In this document: one piece after another, positions 1 through 11,882 of the stretch
Position numbering within the stretch: position 1 is the stretch's first letter
How the letters are laid out: each line of letters begins with the position of its first letter
NCBI RefSeq assembly: GCF_037392515.1
Contig: NC_090290.1
Span: 27,177,753 to 27,241,752 of the forward strand
Source: Haliotis asinina
Taxonomy: Eukaryota; Mollusca; Gastropoda; Lepetellida; Haliotidae
DNA length: 64,000 nt
Direction of reading: 5' to 3'
Program-made: the position numbers and the translations under genes
The notes under the pieces: model-generated
Told to the model about the DNA's origin: nothing
What the model saw: only the letters and a program-made list of their open reading frames with translations
Database searches by the model: none

Positions 1-49
1 ACACCACTCGGAGCTTGTACACTGTCGGCTGAGGTGAGTTTTTCTTTAA

Positions 50-328
50 TTGGCGGTCATTCAGTTGAATATGACAACCCCATCAGATATTGATAATAAC
101 GAACCAACATCCATTGATGTAGATGCCCCAGTGGGTAACATTTCAGGTGAAACACAGTTCATATGGGGTTCAACACAGTGGACGATTATCACTGTTCATC
201 GAGAATACCATAACAAAATGTTGATGTTCATTGTGAATCTTGATAGAAATCGCCCCAAAGGAATTATCATGACAAAGAAACCAAACTCGGATCTAAAATC
301 ACTCATTTGGGATCGTGAAAAGCAGTGA
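50..328 (+). CDS. Unrecognised 92-residue open reading frame
   Basis: Opens with MAVIQLNMTTPSDIDNNEPT and ends SLIWDREKQ. The middle (roughly residues 33-70) alternates hydrophobic and charged residues like a folded domain (FIWGSTQWTIITVHREYH). I do not recognise a family. There is no clear splice site or promoter to support it as a host exon, and the stop is followed by unremarkable AT-rich sequence. It may be a chance ORF, the tail of a mobile-element gene, or part of an exon continuing to the left of the window. A weak donor-like string (GAGGTGAGT) lies just upstream near base 31. Confidence 0.2.
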   Translation: MAVIQLNMTTPSDIDNNEPTSIDVDAPVGNISGETQFIWGSTQWTIITVHREYHNKMLMFIVNLDRNRPKGIIMTKKPNSDLKSLIWDREKQ

Positions 329-766
329 AGCCTCCTAACAGGCGCAAGTCTCCATAAATACTTAACAAATCATTTATATTCAATGGATCCAGAACAAGAC
401 ATTTCAGTGTTGCAGAATGACAATGGGTTTACAAGCCAACAAAACATTTAAAAAAAAATATGATCAGAATATGAGATACTGAAAATATGTAATTTAGTCT
501 CTTTCTGCTACAAGCGATTTTGGCACATGGGTGAATGCGGCCTTTGAACTTTTTCACAGGGAAAAACAAACTCATACATGGAAATAGCGGTTAGAAAAAG
601 AAGTCCTATCATTCGGCGAACCAAACTTGCACTACTTGAAGGACGGACTGCGAAGAGCGTTTGTCACCCACTGTATGATGGTTCTTACCATGAATTTTAT
701 CAGTTTTGCCAGCAATCAAGGGACACACACACAGTAGTGTAGATGAAGATAACACGGGATTAGGAC

Positions 767-808
767 CTTCCCAGAGCCTTAATTTTTTTTAACTGAGGCT
801 CTGGGAAG
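767..808. repeat. Perfect 13-bp inverted repeat (hairpin)
   Basis: CTTCCCAGAGCCT at 767-779 pairs perfectly with AGGCTCTGGGAAG at 796-808 around a 16-base T-rich loop. The stem is GC-richer than its surroundings. No gene is attached; it could be a small foldback element or a cruciform. Confidence 0.6.
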
Positions 809-3800
809 ACCCAGCCAATTCCATCATTGTCTATGCCACTACAGGTCATGTCTCCTTATCTTTATGCATGTATGAAGACTCTGTTGCCATTTGACACTGA
901 ATTTTACAATAACTTACTTCCCTTTCTGGTATTTGACAGCCTTGTGAGCAGGAATGTCAACACCAGTCTTTAACACACAAAAACGTTTCCGTGTGCCATA
1001 GTATACTGTATCACCTTCTCATATCACCACACAACAACATCTTGTTTCACACACTTTTAATTACACCAAAAGAAGTAGAGATACATCGTGGTAGAAAGAT
1101 GGATGCAAAGGGATGTCACATAGCACTTGCTTGCATATGTACTTCAGGGGTTTACCTTGAGTCCTGTATTTGAGGCTCCTGGGACTTATACTCATAATTT
1201 TTATTTTGTAGTCCAGGACTACAAATTGGGGGGCATTGACACTTGAATAAATATTCTACTATGTTATAATATTGTTGCAATTCAGTCACTGTTACAGTAT
1301 TGTCTATCATGATGATCACAATAATTAAACAGCACACAATATCATAACCAAGTAGCAGCCTCAGTGATAACTTAGTGTGACTTGATCAACATATTTAAAA
1401 AAAGTATTTGGACTTTTTCTGCGACCTTGGTGACACGCTAGTCTATCTCCATTGTCAGTTTTTATGCACATAGAATGCAGAATTTGCGTCCTGTAAATCC
1501 CTGATAGTATCTAATGAATTATTGTCTAACCCAGCCATGCTTTAACATGTTTAAGCCCATGCATGTGAATAACCTCAACTATTTAACAAATCAACACATT
1601 ACACATAGGTTCTCTAATTCATTTTGTAAGAATGGCATGAAACTGAGTACAATGTAGTCTATTTTGTTTTCATTGGCTTGACTAAGACAAATGGGTCTGC
1701 AGACTAAATTCAGGGCCTGTACATTTTAAAGCCTGAAGGTGGCAACAGGCACATATGGACAACTGGCAAATCAAACTATTGCAAACATTTTCTTATATGG
1801 TTCATAACGTTACTTTTTCGCTTATGTTACTTACTATGAAGAAATTTTCCTTTGTGTCCTTCAGTGTCAAATACTGCAGGTTGAGTTGTTCAATAACTGT
1901 AACAGCTAGTGCATTTTTGTGTAATAATCATTGCTGAATGTAGATCAAGGCCATATAAGAGCATTGTTTGCTCATTTTTCACTTTGAATAAATGTGCATA
2001 AAAAAACAACTTGGCATTCAAGGGGTGAAAGAAAGAATTATTGAATATTAAACGAGCTTCCTCTTTCATATCAAGTTTATGTCCCGAGTGAAATAATTTT
2101 GGTTTGTCACAAGCTTTAGCGAGGGGAAAGAGTATTTATTATACACGTAGAACGTGGTCTAAAAGTGAAAATATCATTAAAATAAAGCAACATTTTGTAA
2201 CACGGATTAATACATCATATTGGTGATTGGAATTCGGCGCCTAATCACAAGAAAATAAACAAATTAAGACAGAATCAAGTTGTAATCAAAATTTAATTCT
2301 TTTCAGCTGAGGATTTGTTTTCAAAAGCAATAATGTAATTCATCACAACACTTGTGAAGTGTAAATATTTTGAACTTGACTACGTGACCTAAATCTTGCC
2401 TGAACGTCAGTTGGCCATCACTGTCGGGCTAGTCGTCATGGTGAGGGGTGTTCACAAAGAAGAAGATTATAGGGAGCATTTAATTAGGATCCGCAAACTC
2501 AATAGCAAAGATGAATGTGAATAACAGGGAACTGTATGTCTCAGATAGTTGAGCTTAATGTTCTTCATCGGAGGACGATTTACTGTAAATAAAGCTTTGC
2601 ACAGGATGCCAGTGCCAGTGACGCCTTCTCATCTCGGCTTGGAATTCACACTTGTCGACATTCGATGTTCATGTTGAAGACTCCATCGAAAATTGGGTCT
2701 GAAAACACAGCCTACAACCTCGAACAAAGACAATTTCAAGCCTATTGTGTTCAGATTCTGGCAAGTGCTTTTGACCCCTACATAAGAAACCATGGAGGCA
2801 TGGCAGTGACAGTATGTTTGGAGGATAGAAATGGATGCGGCTGACAGTGACAGTGATAGAGATACAAGAGCGCTGCTTGCCTTTTGATATTGTGGGTTAC
2901 TGTGCAGTCGGTACGCAGAAGGTATTCAATCTCTTGATTACATTCACAATTCTTCCAACCAACTGTCCGTCATTTTAAACTTTTACAGGCGACACCATAT
3001 TTGTTTACACGCATGAGAGACTTACTAGACACATTTGTTCACTTATTTTTATAGATTGAATTATTTTCGTTTTTATTACAGACACTTGAGTTATTATAGA
3101 ATTGAAAATAATGCTAGCAACCACTCTAAACGAAATAAATTTTATCTAATTCCATAGAAGTGTTTTCGTTTTACATACTCTCAGGTGTGGAAACTTGAAT
3201 GAAAATCATGAATGGAATCATGGAGTGATGAAAGTACTACCAGTAATGTCAAAGTTCATGTATTAGCCAATCAAATCACTCGAAGGTGTTATGACACATA
3301 TGTCATAACACTTTGTTATGAAACACCTTTACGAAGTGCCACGTGAGTAATAATAAACTTTATTTATTAAACTGTCTTAACCATTACATATGAAAGACAT
3401 GTGGAAGTGAACGACCAAATTCATTCTTTAAAAACTTTAAATAATAATGAGTAATTATAAGTTGCCAAAAGTTGTCTGCTGTCCTCTAACATGCCAATAA
3501 AACCACACACAGGATATGTAACTCCTGTCACCAGAGCACTGCAGCAAACCAGACATGACCATGACATAATGTGAGGAAGGATTTTCTGTCAGTTGTCTAT
3601 AGAGTGTGCAACACGCTAGTCATGTTGCTGATTTCTTGGTGTCAACAAAGACATCCTGTAGTATATAATAAATCTGATAGGTCCACCCCTACCTTGCTTC
3701 CAAGATAGAAAATGCTATTTAGATTTGTTTTCATAAACTTTTAGAAATCAAAACTACTTCCTAGTTGTAGAAAGTGATTGATGACCAAAAGGATTTTGAA

Positions 3801-4092
3801 TGACAATACTTGTAACACAAAAATTTCTTCCTCGGAAGCACGGCTGTGGTCGAAGTGATAACAATATTGTAAGTTGTATTATGATGACATCCATCTTGCT
3901 TCCAGGAGTGATATTGTTACATTATGAGTTATGTCATGCAAAATCCTATTGTCCATCAATCAAATACACATATTTCACTACTGGTAGAAAGCAGTTTTAG
4001 ATAGCATTTACTCTCATACTAGCTAGTGTTCGTGACAAAATATGGCGTGCATGAAATATGATTAATGTTGGCAATCTATACAATGTTTAGAG
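809..4092. other. AT-rich stretch without recognisable gene
   Basis: I looked for coding signatures on both strands and found only short ORFs without family motifs. The sequence is typical intergenic or intronic mollusc DNA. A weakly coding-looking patch at 2436-2520 opens MVRGVHKEEDYREHLIRIRK but stops after 28 residues. Confidence 0.4.
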
Positions 4093-4814
4093 TGTAATGG
4101 GAGGTTTAACTTTTTGGTGGAGAGTAGATTTATTGGGACAGGGATAGGCTTGGCTACAAATAATATATTAGGTTTAGGCTTCAGTGGGCTCTTGAGGGGT
4201 GAGGATCCATCAGGCATGCTTCTTCCACAATGTCAGGTTATGGGATGGGCAGGTGCATGGGATTCTCACGGGCAGAGGGATCAGTCCACTGAACTTTCCT
4301 TTTGTAGGCACTTATTGGGTAATTTTCTGAGCATGGTTTTTATTGGGCTAGAGTTAAAGGTAAGGGATATGAAAGGGCATAATATTTTTTTCTGTGGCCT
4401 CTGGGGTCTGACAGCCAAAGGTGAGGGATTCACTTGTTTGCATGGACTCAGAAAGCAGAGTTTTAGGTTTCTTTTAGTTTAACAGTTTAGTTTTAGGAAG
4501 AATTAAAGTTTGTTTAAATAATATTAAGTTGTTAAGTTTTTGTTTTCTTTTGCAAGGGAACATTATTTGGGGGGTAATGAGTTAGGATAAAAATAAGGGG
4601 CAGTAGGATAGGTTTTTCCAATAGGGTTTAGATATCTATTTATTTTTATTTAAGATCTTTGAAGGAAATATTGATTTTATTGATTGTTGATTTTAGTTTT
4701 TTGAGCTGGAAATAAACTTATTTTGTTTACAAAATCTTATGTTTGGTATCATTGTGGACTTGAACCGCTGAATCCTTCGAACCTGAGAACGCAAAACAGG
4801 ATAGTCCTGTTACA
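4093..4814 (+). mobile_element. Candidate solo LTR (about 720 bp)
   Basis: The block begins TGTAATGGG and ends CCTGTTACA, so its ends form the inverted pair TGTAA/TTACA expected of LTR termini. A polyadenylation signal AATAAA lies at 4711-4716, followed by a T/G-rich stretch, as in the R/U5 part of an LTR. Flanks read AGAG on the left and AGAT on the right, an imperfect 4-base target-site duplication. No gag or pol sequence is attached, so this would be a solo LTR left by recombination. A G/T-rich open frame inside it (4114-4482) is probably incidental. Confidence 0.5.
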
Positions 4815-6849
4815 AGATATTAAAATCATGTTAGAAATTCACTGTAAGTATAAGCACACCATGTTATTGACTTTCAAAATGCATACAATGTGACAAGGAA
4901 CTAATTAGGTTTATAAGACAAAATATGAAGACGTACACTGACTTCGTTATTTTTCAGTCCTAACGGCTTTTTTTTATACTACTGGCAGATGAGTAAACTT
5001 CAAGGTGTTTCATTTGTTTTCATAATAACGAAATAAAGTGATCTCATCTTTGTTGATCAGTCTACACATAAACTATCAACTGTGCATATGCGAGGCGCAT
5101 CAGAGATCACGAACCCGTCACGAATTCTGGGATATCATCACGGGAGTTAAACAATAACAAAAGAAACAACCAGTCCACAGAAATTGCTCTGCCTCAATGC
5201 CCCTTTAAATATATGTTTGAATCATGATAACTGGTAATCCATTACACACAACTTGTGGTTAAACTTTATATTATTATAATAGAGTTGACTGAAAGCTCCA
5301 TATTTTCATTTGCATATGGAATTCCCCTTAAACTATATGTAATACCCGCTATCTAGCACTGGACAAATAGATCATACACCCATCACCCTATTTTTATCTG
5401 CCCAAAAGTCAATAGTAAAAATTCCCATAGACTTGCATATTAACCCTTGCAATGCAAGGATAATTTTCAAAAATTTAGTTTCAGTCGAACTGTTTTCAAT
5501 ACTTATCTACCAGCTGGGAAATCATCTCAGCTACAAACACACAATTTCCATTCAATTTTGGAATGATAATCATGATAACTGTCACGATTGTTCAGATGTA
5601 TTGGACATACCAGTCAGGTTTAACATGGCTGTCTATGGGACAGATTAAAATTAAGTTGTACTTATTTTTCTCAATCAGGTGTCATTCAATAACTAATCAA
5701 CGGAGAGATGAAAGAAAATTATGAACACACTCCTAAAGATTATTTCCAAGATGTCTGCAAATTATAAAAATAAAATGACAGTGTTCCGCCTGTACCCCAC
5801 TCTTTTAAAGTACAATATTTCCACCTTCCCCGGTGTAATATTCACTGAAATAAGTTCATAGATTGTTTTTTATACCTGTTCTAGTTTACTGAATGCATAT
5901 TTAGGGTGACGTATGCATGTCAGTTTGTAATTTTGTGACTATATTTAGTACTTGAAATAAATCAAATGGAAGGAATATACTGTTTTCCTATTAACCTATT
6001 TAACCGTAGTTTGTATGGCTCCTTTAACCCCTTTTGGTGCAAAAAAGTCATACCAAACATAAGGCCTTGGGCTTTGTGATGCATCGTGCATGTATACTGA
6101 CTAAGCAAAGCGTGAGATTGTTCATAGTAACTAACAAAGAATGGGCGTGTCATGCAAGATTAACTGAGAACTGTTTGGATTTTCATATATCATTTGATGA
6201 AAAAAATACCTGTTGTTGTTGACCGAGCGCATTCATTGTCATTTCTCCCGATGTTCGGACATAAACTCTTCTAAGCGTATTGAACTCAAGAGGTCGCTAC
6301 ATTAACCGGAAGCCGGCAAATGATTTTCGGACCGCAGTTTCAATTCTGGATGTGTTCGGGTGCGCAGATAAGACATGGCCAGGAACGGAGGACAAATGGG
6401 ATGACGAAAAATAATGATGCGTTGAGCAAATGGAGATCTATTTGTGAATAAATATGCGTCAAGAAGTAAGTTCGAGTTTTACTCAAATCAATTGTACATA
6501 GGATCATTTTTTAACTGAATTCTTTTTCAAATTGTCGGTCTCAGTTTCACGCTAAAACGGCACATGATCAAAACGGCACAACTCTTGCGACCATATTGCA
6601 AAAGAGAGTTAACCAAAGCAAATTCGTTCGCCGTGTATTGGATTTCACACTGAATTTTCACAAGAGTTATGACGCATGATGCTTGAAAATTAAACTTCCA
6701 TGTAAATACATTAAGGAGAGTGGACGTGATGATGATTTTTACGGAAAATCATGCACAGTATGAATCTATCAGCACATGCAGACACAGACACATGAAGGAA
6801 AGCCTATAAACACGTATTCAACTGCAATGAATGTCAGATTTTATCCCGG
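4815..6849. other. No recognisable gene
   Basis: Short ORFs only. The segment around 6230-6430 is locally richer in CG dinucleotides than its surroundings, but I see no coding or promoter motif to interpret it. Confidence 0.35.
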
Positions 6850-7465
6850 TAGATTTAAGTGTCACTGACAGCCCCCTATATGACGCTATAACCAAAGAAA
6901 TCCACCAAGCTGTACAAAGGGAGAAGAATGGAAAACCACCTGGATTCTACGGATTACCAGTCGAAGTACTGAGTAATAAGAACGCAACTGCATGTGTACT
7001 TGTATGATCTGTTTAACCATGATTGCTTCAAGAAGAGCACTGTACCTGAAACTCTGGGGTTGGAGTATGATAAGCCCTATGGCCAAGTCATCTACAAGCG
7101 ACCCTATATGTCATATAGGGGCATCGATCTGTTTGGTGTAAACCTTTTATCTGGGAATAATAAACACTCAATTGACCAACTACTTTGAAGACAATAATTT
7201 GTTGAGAGACTACCAAAAAGAGTTTTTTTCTGAAAGAGAGATCAACCACAGACCACGTATCAAGAATCACATCGATTATAGAAACCAGGAAAAGTTTCGG
7301 ATCAGGACAGTACGGATCGCGGAGTGTTATGGGAAAAAAGATGACTGGCTTCAACATTAATGGACATTATCATGGAGGGAGTTTTATCTTGGTATGAAAA
7401 TATGAAAAGTTATGTGCGCATTAACGGTTTTAACACACATATTTCTTGGAATCCAGTATATGGGC
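6850..7465 (+). pseudogene. Degenerate LINE reverse-transcriptase fragment
   Basis: Conceptual translation across several frames gives, in the order expected of non-LTR reverse transcriptases: EIHQAVQREKNGKPPGFYGL with PVEVL (finger region, the common K-x-GKSPG-DG-PxE pattern); DLFNHDCFKKSTVPETLG (thumb-proximal helix before the KPI region); SYRGIDL; a degraded NNLLRDYQKEFFSER/STTDHV motif; and SWYENMKSYVRINGF near 7395. At least four frameshifts and stops separate these blocks. No endonuclease or catalytic YADD box is preserved here, so this is a dead, internally truncated copy. It lies directly left of the element A polymerase relic. Jockey/L2-like non-LTR families use this layout; I cannot name the clade. 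Confidence 0.65.
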
Positions 7466-7986
7466 ATCAATAAGACACTCGTGTTATTCGTGTATAGAAA
7501 CCGTTCAGCACAGAGCAACATGCTTCTTTCTGGGCTTAAGGAAATTCCCACCGAACGCCTCTGGAGGAGATATTAGATAGGTACCTATACGATCGTCCGG
7601 CAATGGAGCAGTGTAACAAGACAGTGTTGTCACCAACGCAAAATGGAGAATAAACGAGTTAGTCACAGAATCTGGGTCTGGTACCAGTGTTGGAGTACAC
7701 ACAAGAAAAACACCCACACAGCAAAACTACACATAAAATTCACCAGCCTCAGCCTATACCACTTCATCCCTCTGGCACATGCGATATAAAGGTCTCGATC
7801 CAGTTCTCGTACCTGACTTTGGAACCTCTTTCTGTGTGAACGCGAATGTATTCACTCTTGATAAGATCAGGGTAGCTCAACCTGTGTATAAATCTTCCAG
7901 ACGTTTTCCGGAACACATGTATTTAAATCAATTAAAAAGCACATCTCCCTCATTACCAATATGAATATCTATTGTAAACGCTACCA
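7466..7986. other. Unassigned stretch between LINE relic and polymerase relic
   Basis: Several short peptides look like degraded coding sequence (for example an open frame at 7779-7964), but I could not tie them to either neighbour. The N-terminus of the polymerase may begin within the last 200 bases. Confidence 0.3.
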
Positions 7987-9060
7987 GTGTCTCACCAGAA
8001 CGTCTGTTCTGGCATGGTAGCAAATGCAACGAACACCAACGTTGTTGCACGGGTCAAACAACTGGGTGGTTTCCACTACACCCCAAAGACCTTGTTTGAT
8101 GAGCTGGAAGAGTTCGACTTAGTCATCAAGGCTAGAGACAGATATTTTCCGTGGTTTTTGGTGTTCGATTTTGAATGTTTTTTGACACCAATGAATGCCG
8201 GAACCCAGAAACTGAGATGAACACAAGAACACCGCCCCATCTTGGTCAGCGTTTGTACCGAGGTGGAAGGGTTTACTTGACCACTCTGCATCATCGATTG
8301 ATTTCCGTCACGTTGGCATACATGATGGAAATAGGCAAGGCCGTAACCGAGCTACTTGAAGAAAAATATAAAGAGGTGTTAGAAAGCTTGCGAGAGTGGA
8401 CATGACTGTTGACTGTTGACGACGATGATTATGGTGATGATGTCAACGTCGGGAAGGAGACAACCACCCTGCCCAAGGCAAACCTCGTTACTACCTAAAT
8501 ATCATTAAAACAATGCTTACTTGTGTCAAAAGTAATCAAAGTTTCAATTTTCTTGCTGTCACACAATATCTCTCACGAGTTATGCTCAGTTTCGGAAAGC
8601 ATTGACGTGCAAGAGAAAAGGGATTTTCCAGTGTGAGTCTCTCGACTCTCTGCAAGAGCTAAACGAAGCTCTTCCTTCTCTGGGAAGGGCATGATATTCC
8701 AGTTTCAAACAGAAGTCTGCCCTCGACGATGATGTGAAATTTATCGAGGCGAATCATGCCGATCTCGAGGAGGTTTGGAGATGGAAAGTCGTGTCCACGT
8801 TTCAAGATTTCCTCAAGTGATATAACAGTCTTGATGTGGTTCTCTTTATGGAAGCTGTACAAGCCATGCAGTAGTTTTATTTTGAGGAAGGTATCGACTC
8901 CTTTAAAACCACTATGTTGGTACCGAGTTTGGCCCGACAGAAACTGTTCCATGAGAGTCAAAAGAAAGGGGTCTGTTTGATAAGTACAGGAGAAAACACG
9001 CATCCGATGTTTTGGTAGACAATGTAAAACAGGATAGGGAGGGATTTTCCGACCCCAGTG
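7987..9060 (+). pseudogene. Polinton-type DNA polymerase B, exonuclease-region relic (element A)
   Basis: Protein-primed family B polymerases of Polinton/Maverick elements copy the element and carry a 3'-5' exonuclease in the N-terminal half. Here PKTLFDELEEFDL and DRYFPWFLVFDFECF give the exonuclease I motif, with D and E of the DFE triplet (about 8130-8180). A frameshift at about 8175-8215 leads to LEEKYKEVLESL. After a degraded gap, FLAVTQYLS, ESLDSLQELNEALPSL and FLK-stop-YNSLDVVLFMEAV (about 8540-8870) supply an exonuclease III-like YxxxD motif, followed by FYFEEGIDSFKTTMLVPSLA. There are at least three stops and two frameshifts. The polymerization domain (motifs A-C) is absent, so only the front half of the gene survives. 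It faces the minus-strand gene block at 10.4-14.1 kb and probably belonged to the same element. Confidence 0.75.
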
Positions 9061-9236
9061 GTTTTAAACTATCTACCAAAACCGAGAAGTGCTTTCTCTA
9101 ACATATATACCGTCAACGATGAGTAATTACAATGTAGATGATCATGTAATGACGCTGCATAACAATAACTGAAGCGCGAGTAAAATCAATTTAATGACAG
9201 TAACTGTAAGTAGATAACTTAACCCCGCTGCTATCG

Positions 9237-9298
9237 TCGGCCCGGTGGCCGTGTGGTAGAGCGTCTGCCTTCGGATGTGAAATCTGCGGATCTATTCA
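9237..9298 (+). repeat. tRNA-like SINE head, truncated
   Basis: GGTGGCCGTGTGGTAGAGCG resembles a pol III A box and D-arm, continuing into an anticodon-arm-like GTCTGCCTTCGGATGTGA. The B box (GGTTCGANTCC) is missing, so this is a truncated tRNA-derived SINE head rather than a tRNA gene. Confidence 0.5.
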
Positions 9299-9617
9299 GC
9301 TTGGGAAAATATTTGTATTGTGAGTTTAATCTTGAACAATATTTGTCGATACATCATTTGAATGTTGATTTTCATATAAAGTTGAGAAAAGTAAAATCTG
9401 TGAAGCGGTCTTACTGACGAACAGTAAAACCTGGGAAGAGGTCTTTCTAGCAAAAAGTAAAACCCGTCCTTCCAAAACGAAAACCTCAAATGCGATTATT
9501 CTGGGAAAACAACAGATGACCTAGTCCATAGAGAGAAGCACACTTTGGGTTTATTTATCACATCATGAAGAGTAATGTGGTTGGTGGTCCATCTATTGTA
9601 TTCACGTGGTACCACAA

Positions 9618-9852
9618 AGTGAGTGAGTTGAGTTTTACGTCGCACTCAGCAATATTCCAGCTATATGGCAGCGGTCTCGGCCAGACAATCCAGTGATCAA
9701 CACCATGAGCATCGATCTATGCAATTGGGAACCGATGACGTGTCAATCAAGTCAATGATCATGTTGATCGCCTCTTACGACAAGCATAGTCGCCTTTTCT
9801 GGCAAACATGGGTTGCTGAAGGCCTATTCTACCCCGCACCTTCACGGGTTAG
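9618..9852 (+). repeat. Abalone interspersed repeat (GTTTTACGTCGCACTCAGC family)
   Basis: Runs from GTGAGTGAGTTGAGTTTTAC through AATATTCCAGCTATATGGC, CAGTGATCAACACCATGAGC, GCCTCTTACGACAAGCATAG and GGGTTGCTGAAGGCCTATTC to a TTCACGGG end. I recognise these strings as one of the most abundant dispersed repeats of Haliotis genomes. The short open frame inside it (9665-9871) is incidental. It is one of the strongest clues to the organism. Confidence 0.8.
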
Positions 9853-10428
9853 GTACGACAAAGCCGATTAAACATTGATTAGAGGCCATCCCGATAAACG
9901 GTGTAAAAGGGTGGTTGGGTATGACGCGAACGCGTTACACCTGTGAGTTGTAGATCAGCCGATCAGGAAAGGCGAAAACCGATTCAAGCCAGAGCGCAGG
10001 AACAGGTATGCGTGCATGTACGACTGGATGGATCGTTAAACTGTTAACAAGTTAAACTGGGGGCAGGGAAAACGAGTCGGGCCATACTTGGTGGATTGAT
10101 TCATTCCCGGGTCCATGACAATTTCAAGTTTCATGGATGCCATTTCCAAGGCCACCGTTGTCACCTCACGGCGAAAGGGCATGCTCAGAAAAAAATACGA
10201 GAACATTTAGAATAAATATTTAAGACAACCAGAGCGTGCGTGTATTCATGATCTGGGTTACACGGTCGTAGAAATGTAACTATTGCGCCTAACTAACCAA
10301 TTCCTCCTTTATCCGAGGTCGTCAAGTGTATTTCATTCCTTTTGTGGCTTCCTTCTAGGATTCTGAAAAATACTCGCTTTGACCTGGAAATATTTGCGAA
10401 GCCAAAATCTTGTATTCATGAGGGATTG

Positions 10429-10789
10429 CTAATCAAGCCGAACCATGCGTGAACAGAGGCTTTTAGCGTAGACGGACTGAAGCAGATTGATTACGGTAAT
10501 ACTTAGATGATGTGACAAAGTGGTGTACACATTGAACATGAGGTTGCTAGTGCATATGCCGATCATAAAATCGTCTAACACGGGAATCATGTTTCTGCTA
10601 GGCAAAGACTCGTGAAACTGAATGTTGGAAATAAATAACAGTAGACGATGAGGTTGGGTAGCTTGTACAGTACACAGTACTGGCATGCTCTAACAACCTA
10701 TTCATCCAATAGGTTTTCACGCTATATGTGCCTCCACTCACGGATATGGTAGTAAGTGTGATGAAAGGGAACAAACATTTCTCAGACAT
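10429..10789 (-). pseudogene. Uncharacterised element A protein, one frameshift
   Basis: Read from 10789 leftward, the frame opens MSEKCLFPFITLTTISVSGG, continues through a YSVKTYWMNRLLEHASTVYC segment and is interrupted near 10600-10620. The neighbouring frame then gives SRNMIPVLDDFMIGICTSNL and ends at 10429 (CSRMVRLD). The two pieces overlap and read as one roughly 120-residue protein with a single frameshift. I do not recognise the family. It has the same orientation as the capsid-like gene to its right, so it was probably a structural or accessory gene of the same viral element. Confidence 0.4.
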
Positions 10790-11059
10790 AGTCTTTGCTC
10801 AAGAAGAGTCTGTCTGAACTGATACATTCTGTCACTGGTGCGGGATATTTATGCAACTATCGGTACAAGTGTCCGTTGCTCTTGTCGACGTCTAGCGAGC
10901 CTTTGGAGAGCTCTTCGGGCTTCGCCTCTGACTTGTCTGACGTGTTTAGAATATAAAATGAATCAAGGGAGTATGGTTTAATAGGACTTGCTTAATGTTT
11001 TATTTTGTCGCTTCAGGTCGAGAAAACGACGCAACATTTTCAAATAATGGTTGTGGCAG
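10790..11059. other. Degraded, possibly coding spacer in element A
   Basis: Minus-strand translation around 10860-10990 is rich in Arg, Lys, Ser, Glu and Ala in two frames (for example SEAKPEELSKGSLDVDKSNG), suggesting a basic or charged low-complexity protein, but no frame is clean. Confidence 0.2.
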
Positions 11060-11293
11060 TTAGGCTGTAAGAAACAACGATTCTCGGCGAGTGTCATCGG
11101 GATGCGAGCATTGAGCCATCGCTTTTACAAAGGCTTTAGTTCCCTTGATTTGTCCGTCATTCATGCTGTGAATATCGCGCAAGTTTTCTTCATAATCATT
11201 CAGTGAAAGCAGTTGTCTGTAAAACGTGTAATGTCTCAGGACAAATCTCGCCGTAACTCCTTCATACGGTGTAACCTCTCGACACTGATACAG
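11060..11293 (-). pseudogene. Uncharacterised element A reading frame without start codon
   Basis: About 75 codons are open on the minus strand between a stop at about 11293 and the stop at 11060-11062. They include VTPYEGVTARFVLRHYTFYR, SLNDYEENLRDIHSMNDGQI and KAFVKAMAQCSHPDDTRRES. The amino-acid balance looks like real coding sequence. There is no ATG at the left edge, so the start is lost or lies beyond a frameshift. No family recognised. It sits in the same orientation between two other element A genes. Confidence 0.35.
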
Positions 11294-11882
11294 TCTCTTG
11301 ACACTTCAGTCTTAAATAATCATGAAAAGTATATATATCCAAGAAAGCCCACGCAAGTCTAGAAAATGTGGCAAGTCTAGATTTCCTTAGCTTCTGAAAA
11401 TGAAGAAAGTCTCAGGGCTCCATTTCATTATATTATTTTTTTTTTCACTATGAACGTTTTTTCAGTAAAATATGTTCATTTCAGAGACTAGCTGTTAGTC
11501 TATCATGAAACCATACAGCCCTCCTTTCATACAACTATCCATACATCCATCGTATAGACAGAGCTGAAGCACAATAGACATTGTCTCTGTTTTATTGACT
11601 ACTCCAGCACTCTATGGGAAGAAAATTCATGCTATATCATAGAACAGGCAAACAGTACTTGAAATAGTCACAGATAAAGCGAGCCACAAAAGCATCATTG
11701 CATGTTTTGTTTGTACAAAACATCTGTACAACATAGCGTAAACTAGCTCTGTTTCTACATTCCTGTAACGTGTGATATAAACAATTAGTATCTCTTGCAT
11801 ACACACCCACCATGTGTGTATGAAGGCCTGGATCGCTACGAATGGCACATTGTAACTGTTATTTTTTCGTACATTGGCTACT
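11294..11882. other. No recognisable gene between element A fragments
   Basis: AT-rich with a poly-T tract near 11435-11450. Short ORFs only (for example on the minus strand at 11627-11848), none with viral motifs. Confidence 0.3.

Noticed and set aside
4114..4482. 122-residue ORF MVESRFIGTGIGLATNN...
   Set aside because: Lies inside the candidate LTR and reflects its G/T-rich composition; no protein motif.
9237..9298. tRNA gene
   Set aside because: The D-arm looks right but the T-arm and acceptor end are missing; better explained as a truncated SINE head.
9665..9871. 68-residue ORF
   Set aside because: Translation of the dispersed abalone repeat.
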